DNA from: Parelaphostrongylus tenuis
Lineage: Eukaryota > Nematoda > Chromadorea > Rhabditida > Metastrongylidae
Assembly (NCBI GenBank): GCA_019055375.1
Contig: JAHQIW010001307.1
Span: 310,001-374,000 of the forward strand
Length of the DNA: 64,000 bases
Direction of reading: 5' to 3'
Below, piece after piece: positions 34,590-46,069 of this stretch. Both the position numbers and the translations under genes were made by a program. The number at the start of each line of letters is the position of its first letter. The stretch's first letter is position 1. Below the pieces are notes generated by a model. The model searched no databases. It worked only from the letters and a program-made list of their open reading frames with translations, and was not told the DNA's origin.

Positions 34590-35537
34590 TCAATTAGGAC
34601 TCAAGAAAGTACTAATGAAGACACTGGTTTCACTGTTCAGAGTAGCATGCCACCACTTGTCAGGAAAGAAGATAACTTCTCCAGGTCTCAAGAGGCATTC
34701 AAAAGGACGCTTATCCCTCGGCAATGAAGAATATTTGCTAATGTACCTATAACACACGATAACAACAAATCGGTATGGGGAGGGCTACTATTTTCAAGAA
34801 GTACTCACCACTCCAATGTAGAATCGTCAGGCTCGAAATCAGGTCGTTGCTCATAGGGATATAGAAACCACCTTTTCGATCCATGTATTACCTCAGCGAA
34901 TCCTGGACCATGGAAATGAAAAGGTACTCCTGTTCCTGAATGAACTTGAAGGACATTGTCTCAAATTTACGGATTATAAGCTCATAATGAAGAAAGTACC
35001 TGCTCCTGCTAGACCGAAACTTAAAGCAGGTGAATGTCCAGGAAGTGACCACTTTGGGAGTTTATAGGCTTCTAATAACGGAGCCCATAGCTCCTGGTCA
35101 ATATCACCAAACAGGTACATTGTTTCGTTGCCGGGTGTTGCAAGATTCTGCGGTTTCAGGTAGCGATCTAAGTACTCACCGAAAGATGTTGGCACCTGTA
35201 AGTATATAATAGAGAAGAAAAAATTAATCAAAACAACAGTGATAATTGAAAACCTACACGGGTATAGCTATAGGTATTGGCAGAATTTAGGGTAACAGGA
35301 AAATCCTTCCAGTCTTCCAACATCTTTTGGCGCACTGTCAGCTTACGGAACTCTTCGTTGTCGACATTGTACATTATCACTGGCTCACTATACGCAAATC
35401 TTAAGAAATTCTTCGTATAATTCGAAAGAGTCCGCTATGGTGGAGAATTCGTTCTTCCTCTTGAAACGATGAGTTCTTAGACGAAACACAGTGTTCAATC
35501 TTACACACCTTTTTTCTTCAAAAGTCAAAACGCGAGG
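34590..35537 (-). CDS. JMJD8-like JmjC-domain protein (5' end unresolved)
   Basis: Exons (descending): 35537-35509, 35399-35258, 35195-35000, 34935-34809, 34746-34590, all GT-AG and in phase, about 215 codons visible. Order of conserved blocks: VLTFEEK, RFAYSEPVIMYN, SANTYSYTR, GNETMYLFGDIDQELWAPLL, GHSPALSFGLAGAGTGVPFH, FHGPGFAEVIHGSKRWFLYP, RPFECLLRPGEVIFFPDKWW, HATLNSETSVFISTFL, stop. These match vertebrate JMJD8, a JmjC-fold protein reported in the endoplasmic reticulum lumen. HFHGPGFAE and the WWHATLN histidine occupy the cupin metal-binding region. The signal-peptide exon expected upstream was not found, and 35640 onward is repeat. Exon 35537-35509 is short and its acceptor (ATTCAG) is the least certain part. 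Confidence 0.9.
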
Positions 35538-35639
35538 CTGAATTTATCCTGACAACTGACGTTGCCGCGGCTTTGCCTTGTTTAGACCTGGAAAAGATCA
35601 GGTTGCTCACATCCTACTAAGCCGAACAACTCCACTATT

Positions 35640-35865
35640 ACATTGATCTTTTCGTGACCATGGACCCAACTCTCTGCGTCTCCAACTCCGAGGTGTTGCC
35701 TCAAACAATGGCTTCTACTCTCAGCGTGTTGCGTCTAACACTGGGACGCTGGGGTTTGGCGCCATTATTATTGCAACACCTCGGGGGTTATGCGCCGTCG
35801 TTCCACACAGCACGCTGAGGTTAGAGAAGCAGAGGGTCGGGTCCATGGTCCCAAAGGGTTAAAAG
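35640..35865. repeat. GGACC-ended foldback family, copy 2
   Basis: Ends ACCATGGACCCAACTCTCTG and CAGAGGGTCGGGTCCATGGT are inverted; the interior has GTGTTGCGTCTAACACTGGG as in 28585-28750. Confidence 0.7.
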
Positions 35866-35954
35866 GTCATCAAACCTAGATTCGAAAAAAAAAATTACAA
35901 TTAGATTTTGATTACATCTAGCTCAAAACAACCTTCAACATTCTCACCACTTCT

Positions 35955-36060
35955 AGTAGAGGTGTTTGGCTGAATGGGATGTGGGCAACCTGATCTTTCC
36001 ACGTTTTGAAGAAGGTGAAAGCGCCGAAACGTCATCTGTCAGAGTGAACCATATCATATC
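35955..36060 (+). repeat. CTGAAGAAGG-motif repeat, copy 2
   Basis: GGGCAACCTGATCTTTCCAC, then TTGAAGAAGGTGAAAGCGCC and GAAACGTCATCTGTC. Same order as the minus strand of 560-720. The hammerhead resemblance is partial (first C replaced by T). Confidence 0.4.
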
Positions 36061-36179
36061 AATCTCGGGGTTCAGATTACAGAAGAAAAAGTGTGAATCA
36101 TTGAATCATGCTGAGGCTAATAGAAAACACTTTGTCTATATTCTACTATATCTCTAATGATGTCGAGTGTTGTACAAAA

Positions 36180-36320
36180 CCTTGACGTCAGACGAGACTC
36201 GAACCCGCATTTCACCTTCCACGTCCTTTAATCAATTGCACTACCGACGCCTATTTTGCCACCACTCTTTCTACGCTACAACGCTTCAATCTGTCAGCAA
36301 CCAACCGTCAACGGTCTGGC
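36180..36320 (-). repeat. tRNA-like module with flank shared with 31190-31345
   Basis: Minus strand GGCGTCGGTAGTGCAATTG (A-box-like), GGTGAAATGCGGGTTCGAGT (B-box), then the shared flank TCTTTCTACGCTACAACGCT and GTCAGCAACCAACCGTCAAC on the plus strand. Confidence 0.6.
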
Positions 36321-36427
36321 CTGGTCGTCGATATCGACACTGAACCCAGTCACGCTGACAGATACTGAATACATATGTGAGCAAACAGAATTCTTTTTAT
36401 CTAAGAAAGAGCGGTGACAAAACAAGC

Positions 36428-36500
36428 GTCGCTGGAGCAGCTAGTTAAAGTACGCGCCCCTGGAGAGGGTGAAGTGTGAGCTCGAGTCCCGCCTTAGGTC
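36428..36500 (+). repeat. tRNA-like module
   Basis: GCGTCGCTGGAGCAGCTAGT (A-box-like) and GTGAGCTCGAGTCCCGCC (degraded B-box). Only about 110 bp right of the preceding repeat (its flank ends near 36320), and oppositely oriented, as at 31190/31470. Confidence 0.5.
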
Positions 36501-36664
36501 AAGTATTGCATATCTCTCAACAACATCTGATAAATTTGAAACATCATAACACCACTAAAAGCGGGTCAATAAAAAGAATTCTGTACACTTTGACTCCAGC
36601 ATACAATTACTCCATAACTATTAAAATGTCGAGTCATCACGAAGAACGACTGCTTTCCCGGAAT

Positions 36665-37640
36665 TCGTAATCAAAATGACAATGAGATCGATTAACCTTA
36701 GGGGTTCGACAAAATGATATGATCGCCAAAGCTGTTCATCACTTCGCTGCAGCGGGTAATGAAGTCACTCTATTGGGGCAAGAAAGGCATTCGTGATGAT
36801 GGGAAAATTCCTGTCACATTTTCGTTTTGCAGACGACATCGTCATCTTTTCAAAGAGTACCAACGAAGAAGAGACGATGCTAAAGGAATTGAACGAAGCG
36901 GGAAAGAAGATCGGATTATGTATTGATAAGATGAAGGCCTAATTCATGAAGAACCCATGGTACAATGGTGATCAAGTCGAAATGGATGGTTCTCTGATTG
37001 CAGAGACCAGCTCGTGTCTACCTTGGGCGATTGCTGAACATGGGAAACATGAAGAAGGAACTAGATAGAAGGAGGAGAGCAACGTGGGCCGCATTCGGGC
37101 CTTTCAGATAAGCCACGGACCAGCCAACGGACCCAGAACTCCGTGCTCAGCTTTTCGAATCAACGGTCCTCCCGGCGCTCTGCTATGCAGCTGAAACGTG
37201 GGCTGACACTTCGACCACGTCAAGACTGCTACGAACAACTCACAGAGCGCTTGAACGATGTCTTCTCAAGTTCAGTCGGCGCACACAACATCTGACCGGC
37301 TTGCGTAGCTCAGTTCTTCCGAATCTATCTCACATTTGTGACCAGAGGTCTATACGTCTATAGCGGAACACGAATGGGCCAGTCATATACTGAGAAGAAC
37401 GGACGACAGATGGACGAAAGAACTGAAGAGTGGATTCCACGAGAATGTACGCGTCCTCGAGGACGACCACCTACTCCTTGGGCGGACGTTTTCGTTGAAA
37501 GAATCAAGGAGCTGTACTCGCGGCTCCCAATTTTTTTTTCAGATCACGGTATGAGAGTCGCAGTAGCCGCTATGCTCAAACCAGACCACCGTCTTGGACG
37601 ACTGTCGCGCAGCAGAGAGACGAATGGAATATGTGCTGCG
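36665..37640 (+). mobile_element. 5'-truncated RTE-type non-LTR retrotransposon, broken
   Basis: Translation across frames gives GVRQND, PKLFITSLQRVMKSLYWGKK, then HFRFADDIVIFSKSTNEEE, containing the FADD form of the reverse transcriptase YxDD catalytic box, then VYLGRLLNMGNMKKEL-like, STVLPALCYAAETWADTSTT, LLRTTHRALERCLLKFSRRT and RRTDDRW. These are the late palm, thumb and C-terminal region of RTE elements. At least two frameshifts and an in-frame stop (after KMKA) break it. The endonuclease domain and fingers are absent. The last plus frame, with EWIPRECTRPRGRPPTPWAD, is the usual RTE C-terminus. Confidence 0.9.
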
Positions 37641-37699
37641 GTCCGCACAATTAGCAACGACGAGCCGTTTAAGTATCAATTATCAAGTAATGACAATGA

Positions 37700-38501
37700 G
37701 AGTTAAAACGCAGAAGGTCTCTAACCTCATGAGAAACTCTTTCTGAGTCAAATCGTTGGCATCGTGCCTTTCAATATTACATGGTCCGTGGCGACCCACG
37801 ATATCTTTCGATTCGTCTCCCATCCTCCTTTATCTGTCAGAAGTTCGTCTGCACGAGCTTCTAGACAAAAGAGAAGCAAGAAAAGCATAAATTATTCTGG
37901 AAATAGAAAAAAAACATCAAAAGATTAACTAAATCCTAAATTTCAAATCAATAACAACTGTACATCAGAGCTACAGCTGTAAGAGACATGTGAGAACCAA
38001 GTAAGAGATAATAGTGATGTCACCTTTACAATCATGAATTTATAGAACCAAATTTTGAAACATTTACTTTAAAAATTGAACAATTCATCCGCAGACAAGA
38101 AAAACGAAGGGCTATAGGGATGGCTCTAAGTCATAGATATCATAAACCTGGGTAACTGAACAAAAGCCCACCCACATACACCAGACCTCATAAATCTAAA
38201 TTTCGTACATCTAAACACCTTGTAGCTACAGTAGTACGTAGAGGATCCCACAGTGCAGACTTGTAGATATATACATATATATATACAAAAGCTTTTCAAA
38301 AACCTCAACTAGGACTAATACTACGAAGAAACACAACTACCAGATAGTTGAGCTGACAACTACCAGATAGTTTTGCTAATGCTAATGTTAAGGCTTTATG
38401 CTGCGAAGAAACACAACATTTTGAATCATTCGGCTTCAGCAGCTGAACAGCGAATATCTGCAAAAAAATAAACAATAAAAAGCTGAGTAGTAATATATAT
38501 A

Positions 38502-38558
<57 letters not shown>

Positions 38559-40050
38559 AATATATATATACATGTATAAAATCTCTTCAGGAAACATGAA
38601 TTAGTAAATAACAGACCAAATACGCAATATTCAATTACTCTGAACAATAGACATGCTCTGTTAAGGCTGATTCTTGTTTGGTAGCGTAGAGTTCTAGGCC
38701 TATCTCTTTTGCTGGACAAGAACTTTTCATGAAGTTTTGGTAATCATTCGAAAGCTTAGATCCCTGGCTTAAGCCATAAGTGGCCGGTTTTCTAAATAGA
38801 CCTTTTTATGATGCGAAAAATTCAAAAAAAATTTTGTCACTTCACTGAAAGCACGGATAGCATATAAACTTTTACAGAAAATTTTTTTAGTACCAGAGTC
38901 AGACGTTCAATGTGGAGTTCCTTTTGAAGCGAAAACAATTCTTTATCAAGTGACAAAGATCGCAGTTCAAATAGGAGCCATCGATCGATTATCGCGGTGA
39001 CCCCGATTCTGGAGCCCCTGAATTGGAAAAAAAGGGCACATCCCTGCGTGTGTGAACCAATCTTATTTCCCCTGCTACAGTGCAGCGATACGATCTTTCC
39101 AAAAAATAACCACAGCGTTGGAATCGTTAGATCTTACGCTATCGATTTATTACTAGTAGTCTAGAGAAAGGGCTCTGCACTGTGAGAAAAACGCGTGTGT
39201 CTAACACAAATGTTTTCATTTCACTGAAGCATTATAGCAAACTTTTTTGAAAAACCGGCCGAGCACCACGCTAACCAGGGATTTGAGCTTTTAAATGTAA
39301 TACTTACTATGAAAAATTCTTGTCCAGGGAAAGGGATAGGCTCAGAAATATGCGCTACCAAATGGAAAAGTACCATCTGCAACACCACCACCATGTGATA
39401 ATCCCAACTGGAGATCAAAAAGCCATATTGCAGATTTCTAAACATATACAAAACCGGATAGTTCGCCTCCGATACCTCTCAATGTCTGACACGATATAAA
39501 GGTGTTCTTTTCAGTCACGCGCGTCATGGACGTTCCACCCCTATGTGCACATTTCGGCGCATGGGTCAATTAGCCCTTACGGTATGACGTGAACCTTCCT
39601 GGTTTTCCGTGTGTCTGCTCTTTTCGCATGGTGTGGATTCTAATGCGCTATTACGTTGCCTTTTTCGTCAATTACAGCTTTTTCACTCGAGTTTCGCATT
39701 CGTCGATGGCCTATGGAGCACAGATTCTACACTAGTGCTTGTCCATAGGAAGGACTTTTCACTACACTACATCAACGAGAGTATTCTACGCAGAGAGCAC
39801 ATCGTTTGGAAAGATAGAACACGGCAGCTTAGTGAGTGACAAAGAGGCGCAGAAGCGACTCTGTATCGACCAGCTGGCATTGCACAAAGAGTTTGGCATC
39901 ATTTTAGGCAACTAGTTCGTTGGTTTTAATTCTTAATCCGATGTGGCCACTTCTAGGTATTATGTGAAATAAGAAGATGTTAAAACTACAACTAACAACA
40001 TAGTTTTGCTTGTTTAGAAATAATGATATCATCAAACGATGCTTTATGTG
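37700..40050. other. No gene recognised; microsatellite inside
   Basis: AT-rich intergenic sequence. Short frames here run through the TA tract or have no family features. Confidence 0.5.
38492..38575. repeat. TA microsatellite
   Basis: Nearly pure TA dinucleotides with two short interruptions. Confidence 0.97.
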
Positions 40051-40054
40051 CGGT

Positions 40055-40320
40055 GATGATTTCACTGGACATAGACTGTAGAACGTTCGTCGTCGCTAAC
40101 TCTCAGACTGGGGACTAGAGGACCTACACAGGATTGGCAAAAGACGAGAAAGGGTAACTGCCCGACTAACGAGATCGCAAGATCGAAACACGTGTTTCGG
40201 GCTCTGGTCAGCCCTCTTTGATAGAACACTGACATGCCTGGCTCAAAAAATGAGTGTCAAGCATATTGAAATTTGAGCAGTGGTCTCAAGAAAACACTCG
40301 AAACGAAAGCTATGACATTA
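40055..40320 (+). repeat. Hammerhead-family repeat
   Basis: Close relative of 50690-51062: TTTCACTGGACATAGA, AACGTTCGTCGTCGCTAACT, GACGAGAAAGGGTAACTGCC occur in both in the same order, followed by the hammerhead and the tail TTTGAGCAGTGGTCTCAAGA. Ribozyme positions at 40160-40204: CUAACGA (G5 to A), stem II GAUC/GAUC with GCAA, GAAA, CACGUG, U, U, UCGGGC. The G5 change predicts loss of activity. Confidence 0.75.
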
Positions 40321-40889
40321 ATTTTGCTTCACTCTTCGATCGCGCTCTAATCGCACACTGCAGTCGCGCTCCAGTGATATATTGTTCCTAACGTGTAACA
40401 ATTGATCTAAGATTTCGCCTTTTCAAAGTCTGCCTTTACTGGATAAAACCTCCCCTTTTTTTTGAAATAATACCGAAAAAACTGGACAGAACAATAATAC
40501 GATGATCTCGAGAAAACACTTAGCCGCGGCTTCACTGATTACTGGATACTGATATATGATGAATTCGGAGCGCTTACAAATCGTGTTCGAAGGACCTGCT
40601 CTAGTGAACAATCAAATTAGCCGTGGGTCGCAAATGTGTTAACAGAACCTCTCGCAGTTTTTTCCCAAGTTTTGGATTAATTCGCATTTGATTTTATATA
40701 GAATGATACATGTATGAGCAAACATTCCGAACCATCCGATGTTAGCCCTAAGTCATGTTGCCGCGCATGTTCAATGAATTTACCATATAATTCGGTTTGT
40801 TCGAAGCACTTTAATAAGCATGAGGTAAATTCTATGCATATCATGAGAATATTACAGCTTCTTCTTGAGAGGAATTTTCTCACTGAAGA

Positions 40890-41172
40890 TCTGAAAATTA
40901 ATCGATTTTATCTTTATTTTACTGCAAGCCTCCTCCATTTGAAGTGTCGCCGATGTGAATCGTTCGATGAAGTTAAAGAAGCATGTTGAGAATTCTTTGA
41001 TTCAAAGTCGGAGTGATGATACTTCGACCAGATCCAAAACTTGGCGAACCGATAGCAGAATTTCGTGGAAAATGATGGCCTTTATTTTATAGAATTGTTA
41101 TTATTGTTTTCGTTTAGAATTGATGCATAAATTTTCAATTTTTTTACAAGTGTTCCGGAACTTTCTTCTCTG
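40890..41172 (+). mobile_element. Mariner transposase 3' end remnant
   Basis: After DLKINRFYLYFTASLLHL the frame continues FDEVKEAC, stop, EFFDSKSE, then NLANR-stop-QNFVENDGLYF, which lines up with the conserved mariner C-terminus (EEFF, K, RWQ, V, YF). The W of RWQ is a stop codon. After it come TTTACAAGTGTTCCGGAACT and TTCTTCTC, a decayed terminal repeat. The 5' part of the element is absent. Confidence 0.7.
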
Positions 41173-41179
41173 GTAATGT

Positions 41180-41236
41180 AACCAAGCGCCCTATGAAAAG
41201 GGTGAAACACGGGTTGATCTACCGCCCAAGGTTGGA
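41180..41236 (+). repeat. Degraded tRNA-like module
   Basis: AACCAAGCGCCCTATGAAAA and GGTGAAACACGGGTTGATCT resemble the second half of the tRNA-like modules; the A-box is lost. Low confidence. Confidence 0.3.
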
Positions 41237-42254
41237 AGTTTTCCATATCCATATATCACCCAACATTACTGAATATGTAGACAAACATCATATCATTAAT
41301 AAAGAAATGCTTAGATAAAAATTCTTGTCGATTATATATATACTCTCTTCTTGGTGGAATTTCAACGTTTGCAAGTAATTTCAGTGTCAAACAACGAGGC
41401 GATCCATCTTCAACGACACATTGCCACCCTATGATCCACAATGATTAGATACATGGTACTTCAGCTCATTTATTCGCGATCATTAGATCTGTGATAAAGT
41501 GTACAATGTTGGGTTGTCTATAGATTGTGGTACAGTAGGCCGTGCTTCGACCCCATCTTGAGCTCACTAAATCACCCACCACTACGGTCCGTGAAACCGG
41601 ACTTGTTATTGGCAAGCTCAGCCCCTTTATACCGCGAAGCAATGCCTTAGCACGGCTATCTCTATATTACAGGAAAATTGGATTTGATAAGCAATCAACG
41701 ACATTTGGAACAAAGAGAAGAAAATTTTGACGAGCACTAGGTAGGATCTGGTGTTTTAAAGAATTGAGTATTCACATTTGTTAGAAAACTAAAACGTTTC
41801 TTCTCCATTATACTAGTAAGGCCTTCATATGTTTCGAGAAATCAATATTCTTTCCATTAATTGCTGCTGGTGTCGTTCTTTCATCTTCAGTATCAATCAT
41901 TTGGATTTCGCCTTCACGACAAACTATGAAGAAAAGAATTTGTCAATAGCACATCATCTTTATAGTGGCTTATGTTCCGGAAGATCTCACATTTATCATG
42001 GGCAGCTTAGCAAAATGTGATGACAAATGTAGGTGTTTTTAAATGTAGATGTTTTGATGTTTTGTAGATGTCAATCTCTTAGTCATATAAGTAGCATAAT
42101 AACACTGCGAAAAAAAGCAGTGAAAATAGTATAATTTGGAAGTATTAGTAATTAGAATAGCTATGAGCTCAACTGGGTTTATAAAGCGAAATCGCATACC
42201 CGACCAAACCTGTCAAAGGTTGGTGGCTGATAGCTAACATTGAGATGTTGAAGA

Positions 42255-42372
42255 ATGAGTGGTCGGGCAAATGTGCCTCAGTGGTGTAGTGGTAGAGCAC
42301 ACGTCTCGGATAGGATGAAACGTGGGTTTGATTCCCGCCTGAGGCCGTGTTTTTGTTCACCACTCAATCTCT
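42255..42372 (+). repeat. Inverted-repeat element around a tRNA-like fold
   Basis: Outer ends GAATGAGTGGTCGGGCAAA and TTTTTGTTCACCACTCAA are inverted. The inner segment 42274-42345 has a perfect 7-bp acceptor stem (GCCTCAG/CTGAGGC), a 4-bp D stem (GTGT/GCAC), AGTGGTAGA loop and a 5-bp T stem (GTGGG/CCCGC) with loop TTTGATT. The anticodon arm cannot be drawn as a normal 5-bp stem and 7-base loop, so this is a tRNA-like element and not a functional tRNA gene. Confidence 0.65.
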
Positions 42373-42379
42373 TAGTCAT

Positions 42380-45300
42380 ATAAGTAGATGTTTTGAATTG
42401 GTAAATTAACTGAACTGCCGTAAAAATGCAGATGGCACATAACTCATAAGGCATTCATCAGTTCGACTCACTCCAAGAATTTTTGATTTAACTGAAGTTT
42501 TTGAATCCTAGTTCATTGTAATTTCAAACACCTTGGAAACTACTTTTATCACAAAAAACGAGCACTTGGTGCTGCCTTGCAAAAGCGAATTTACTTAGTT
42601 TTGTACTTTGAGAGAAGACTGTGGAGGTATTTAGAAGTTAGAATTGTTAAACACTATGTTGGTCTGGACACTGCCAACGGAATCTATACTCGCTCTTCTC
42701 CGTTAGATATTTTGTCAAAGCAATATAATTTTAACTTTGCATAAGTAGGAATCGCTGACTACTACCTCATCACACTCCATAATGTCAGATACTTCAACAT
42801 ATTTGTGGACTTCGATAATTTTTACTTCATTCGATGCGCTGCAATATGGAATAGGTGTTGCGCTAAACCTTATAGCTATTATCATTTTTACACCATATGA
42901 ATAGAAATCAGTTAGCTTCGGATTCTAAGTGAAAATCCTGGAAAAGGGTGAGTCAAGATCATAAGCACTGTTAGTTTTTATTGCAACAATATCACTTTGT
43001 TAACGTCATATTTTATTTTTATCTCTCTGTTACCTGTGTAATTCATACTTTGGTAATATCATGAAGATCATAACGGTTTTACAATGTATATGAACCTAAC
43101 TCAGTATGTGATTGGAATATATGCAAACTAGTGCAAAAGTTGAAATTATATGAAGTGTTAAAGTGCAGTGATATAAATGACATAATCTAACCCAACCCAG
43201 ATTTCTTTTGTTTTTTCTTATCTCACATAGTTGGATTTCTTCAGACAAAGATATCACGACAATTGTTTTCAAATATTATACGCAATCGTCAGGCCTTGGA
43301 TCCATCTAGTCCAGAATCCTACGCATTAGGAAACAGAGATTTTGGCAAGAGAATTATCTAATACTGTCACAGTTGTGGAATAATGTTGGAATCAGTGGAA
43401 GCTTCAAGGAGCTATATGCGAGACGAATGGTATGTAGGATATAATGATCCTTCTAGATGAAATATGCAATACCTGAGGTTATCTAAGAATCGACTTCCCA
43501 ATTTAATCACACGAAAGTTAAACACCATGTCACTTCGGCCGCTTCATCGCCAAACTTCTAGATATAAGCTGTGCAGCAGTTAATGGTGTAAGTCTGGTTC
43601 GATAAAACACTTTCTGGAAGAGCACGCCATGTGAGTTCCAGAAGCCACGCTCTGATTCACTAAGTCAACAGCAGATGGTTCATGTTGCAATTTCTCGCCT
43701 CTAATGTTAAGCATTCTTCTTCGACAAAATCTCTCGATCTCGAGAAGGTTATGTCATGCAGATCTCAGAAACCAGATTCAGGCTCACCAAATAAATGCGG
43801 CTGGCCGCCTAGGTCAAGACAAATCTTCACAGCTGGTGTTGCTCATGTCGAAGCGCTTGCACGAAGACATGTGCCATCACATGAACGCATAGCCGACCAT
43901 TCTAATTGAAATCGGGACTTAGGTGTAAAAACCTTTCTTTAATAACATGTTAGCTAGGATTTAGCTAGCTATCTAGAATTTGTAGATTATCATTTTGACC
44001 AATGCTGCTTATTGTCGCGGCGCCTCCGTTGCTGTGCAGCACTATCACACACCTCAGAGTGAACCGGCTTGCGAGAAAAAAAGGATCTTAACGAAAATTA
44101 ACAGAATATCTCACACCGTTAGAAAAAAGTCGTAATTATACTCAACCTGTCATGCAAAACTTTGATGTTGTTTGAAGTGAAGTTTGCTCTGTACAACTGG
44201 AATACAATTTTTTAACGTCCATTTCCTTAAATTAACAGTAAAAATCTGACTTTTTGTTTCCGGATATCAAGATCTTTGAAAACTTGTCAATTTGTCAATT
44301 TCAATGAATTCTTAGGATTGAGGGAATCTGAAAAGACTTTATAAAGCTTACATTCTACCGCTATTTGAGTACTGAAGAAACTTGTGGAGCCTCAGTCAAG
44401 ATAGGATATCCTGAAAATTAATACTATTCGGCCAAGTCCAATGAAGATGTCATTTCAATGTTTTTTTTTTCTTTGCAAAAGACGTATTTCCTTCAAATTT
44501 AGACGATTATACTGAGATACTCAGGAGTCATGTCCTTTTTAGCACAAAATTCAGATTGACATCCACATTTCCATAATTGTCAATAGGATAATTTCGCACC
44601 TTATTTTACAACTGCTACTTTTTCTATTAAAGATTTACATCAAGAAACAAAGGTGTGATTCCCTTTGTAGCGCACCTTACAGCTCGTCAGAATTGTTCAT
44701 ACAAAAAAAAAGAACTTCTGGCACTTTCTTACACACCAAACGAAGAATTATTGAAGTCGACGCTAGTTATTAACATACTGATGACGACTTCTAATTTTTT
44801 CTGGTAGATGCATGAAACGCCGTGAAATTTCAGCTGCACAAGTAATGAGCCATATGTGGCCCACGCCTAACATCTCTAGCTGATGACGTTTTTCCTTTAG
44901 TTTTTTGCGGTATTGACTCGTTCTCCATTGATGAACTCTAAATTATGATTTTTGCATGTAATCTCAGGATTTCTATATATTGTCTCATGCTTTCTTTGAG
45001 CTTTCCAGTTCGTGTGTGTGGTAAAACAAAAAGAAGGGATAAAACTGGTCTACCAACAAGCTAGGGGGTTGCCAGTCTTTGATGGTACCGGTTTCGCAAT
45101 ATTTGCGTTCCTCCCCACAAGTTCTTATTTTTTGAATTTCCAAATTTTACATCTTCAATACTTTAGACATGGCAGCACTCTACACGAACAAATGGCCCAA
45201 ACTAATTTCATACGAATGTCGCAAGCATAAAATAGTAGCTTCTGTGTGACGTAGGGTACAGCAGCCACCTTGGGAAAATCATCAAATGAATGTAAAAAAC

Positions 45301-46060
45301 ACAACCGAAAACCTCTGTGTGCGAAGTGAACGATTCAAAAGATGAATTGGTTAGTTTATATCGAAGTTCTACCCCAACAAATAATGTATATGTAGAATTT
45401 ACGTCACGTCCAAGTACTAGTGTTAAATGTTGGTCAATTGAATAGGAAATTTATTATGTAAGTTGCAACGGGTGGTAGCCTACGCAGCTCCGAATTCACG
45501 GCACTTCCAAGTTAATTCTAGTGCCTCACAAAGTTCTGTCTTATTGACATTAGTCCACATAGATACATTTCATAGATATTTCATGATTAGAGAAATGACT
45601 TTGAATCGCATCAGTAACTTAATGATAAGTAACACTGCATGCTGACTGATGTGTATAGTTCGAAGATTTATAAGAGAGCTAGCAGTGTCTTCACGGATTT
45701 GAAGATTCGTGTTGTGAAATGAAAGTGACATAAAGACCATTTCCATCCGGACTATTTCGAATATGTTACAGCTCAAGATAATCACCATGGAAACGTCCAA
45801 AATATTCCCCAGAAACACTTAACAACAGAAAGTTTAGTCGCACAGAAAACTTCTACCGAAGTTCTTCCACTTGGAATAAAACTATAGATCAACGAACGGT
45901 GTATCAAACTTCGTGTCAAAATGAGGAAAAATGGTAAATTAAAAGCAGCGCTCAGAAAGTGCTCAATTGACTATGTTAGACCGCAGTAATAAGAAACGCC
46001 AGAAATTTTTACCCGAAAATTGACATTAACACAGTATGCAAGACAAAGCACACGAAATTC
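42380..46060. other. No gene recognised
   Basis: AT-rich sequence downstream of ntl-9. Frames of 60-82 codons are present but none shows a family motif or splice-consistent partner. ntl-9 itself ends at 46070. Confidence 0.5.
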
Positions 46061-46069
46061 GAACATAAA

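Noticed and set aside
35399..35510. Apparent frameshift between EEFLK and FAYSEPV in the JMJD8-like gene
   Set aside because: A GTGTGT...TTAAG intron from 35508 to 35400 joins LTFEEK to RFAYSEPV in frame, so no frameshift is needed.
40680..40989. 91-codon open frame as a cellular gene
   Set aside because: Its end reads into the mariner transposase C-terminus and is broken by stops; treated as a mariner remnant.
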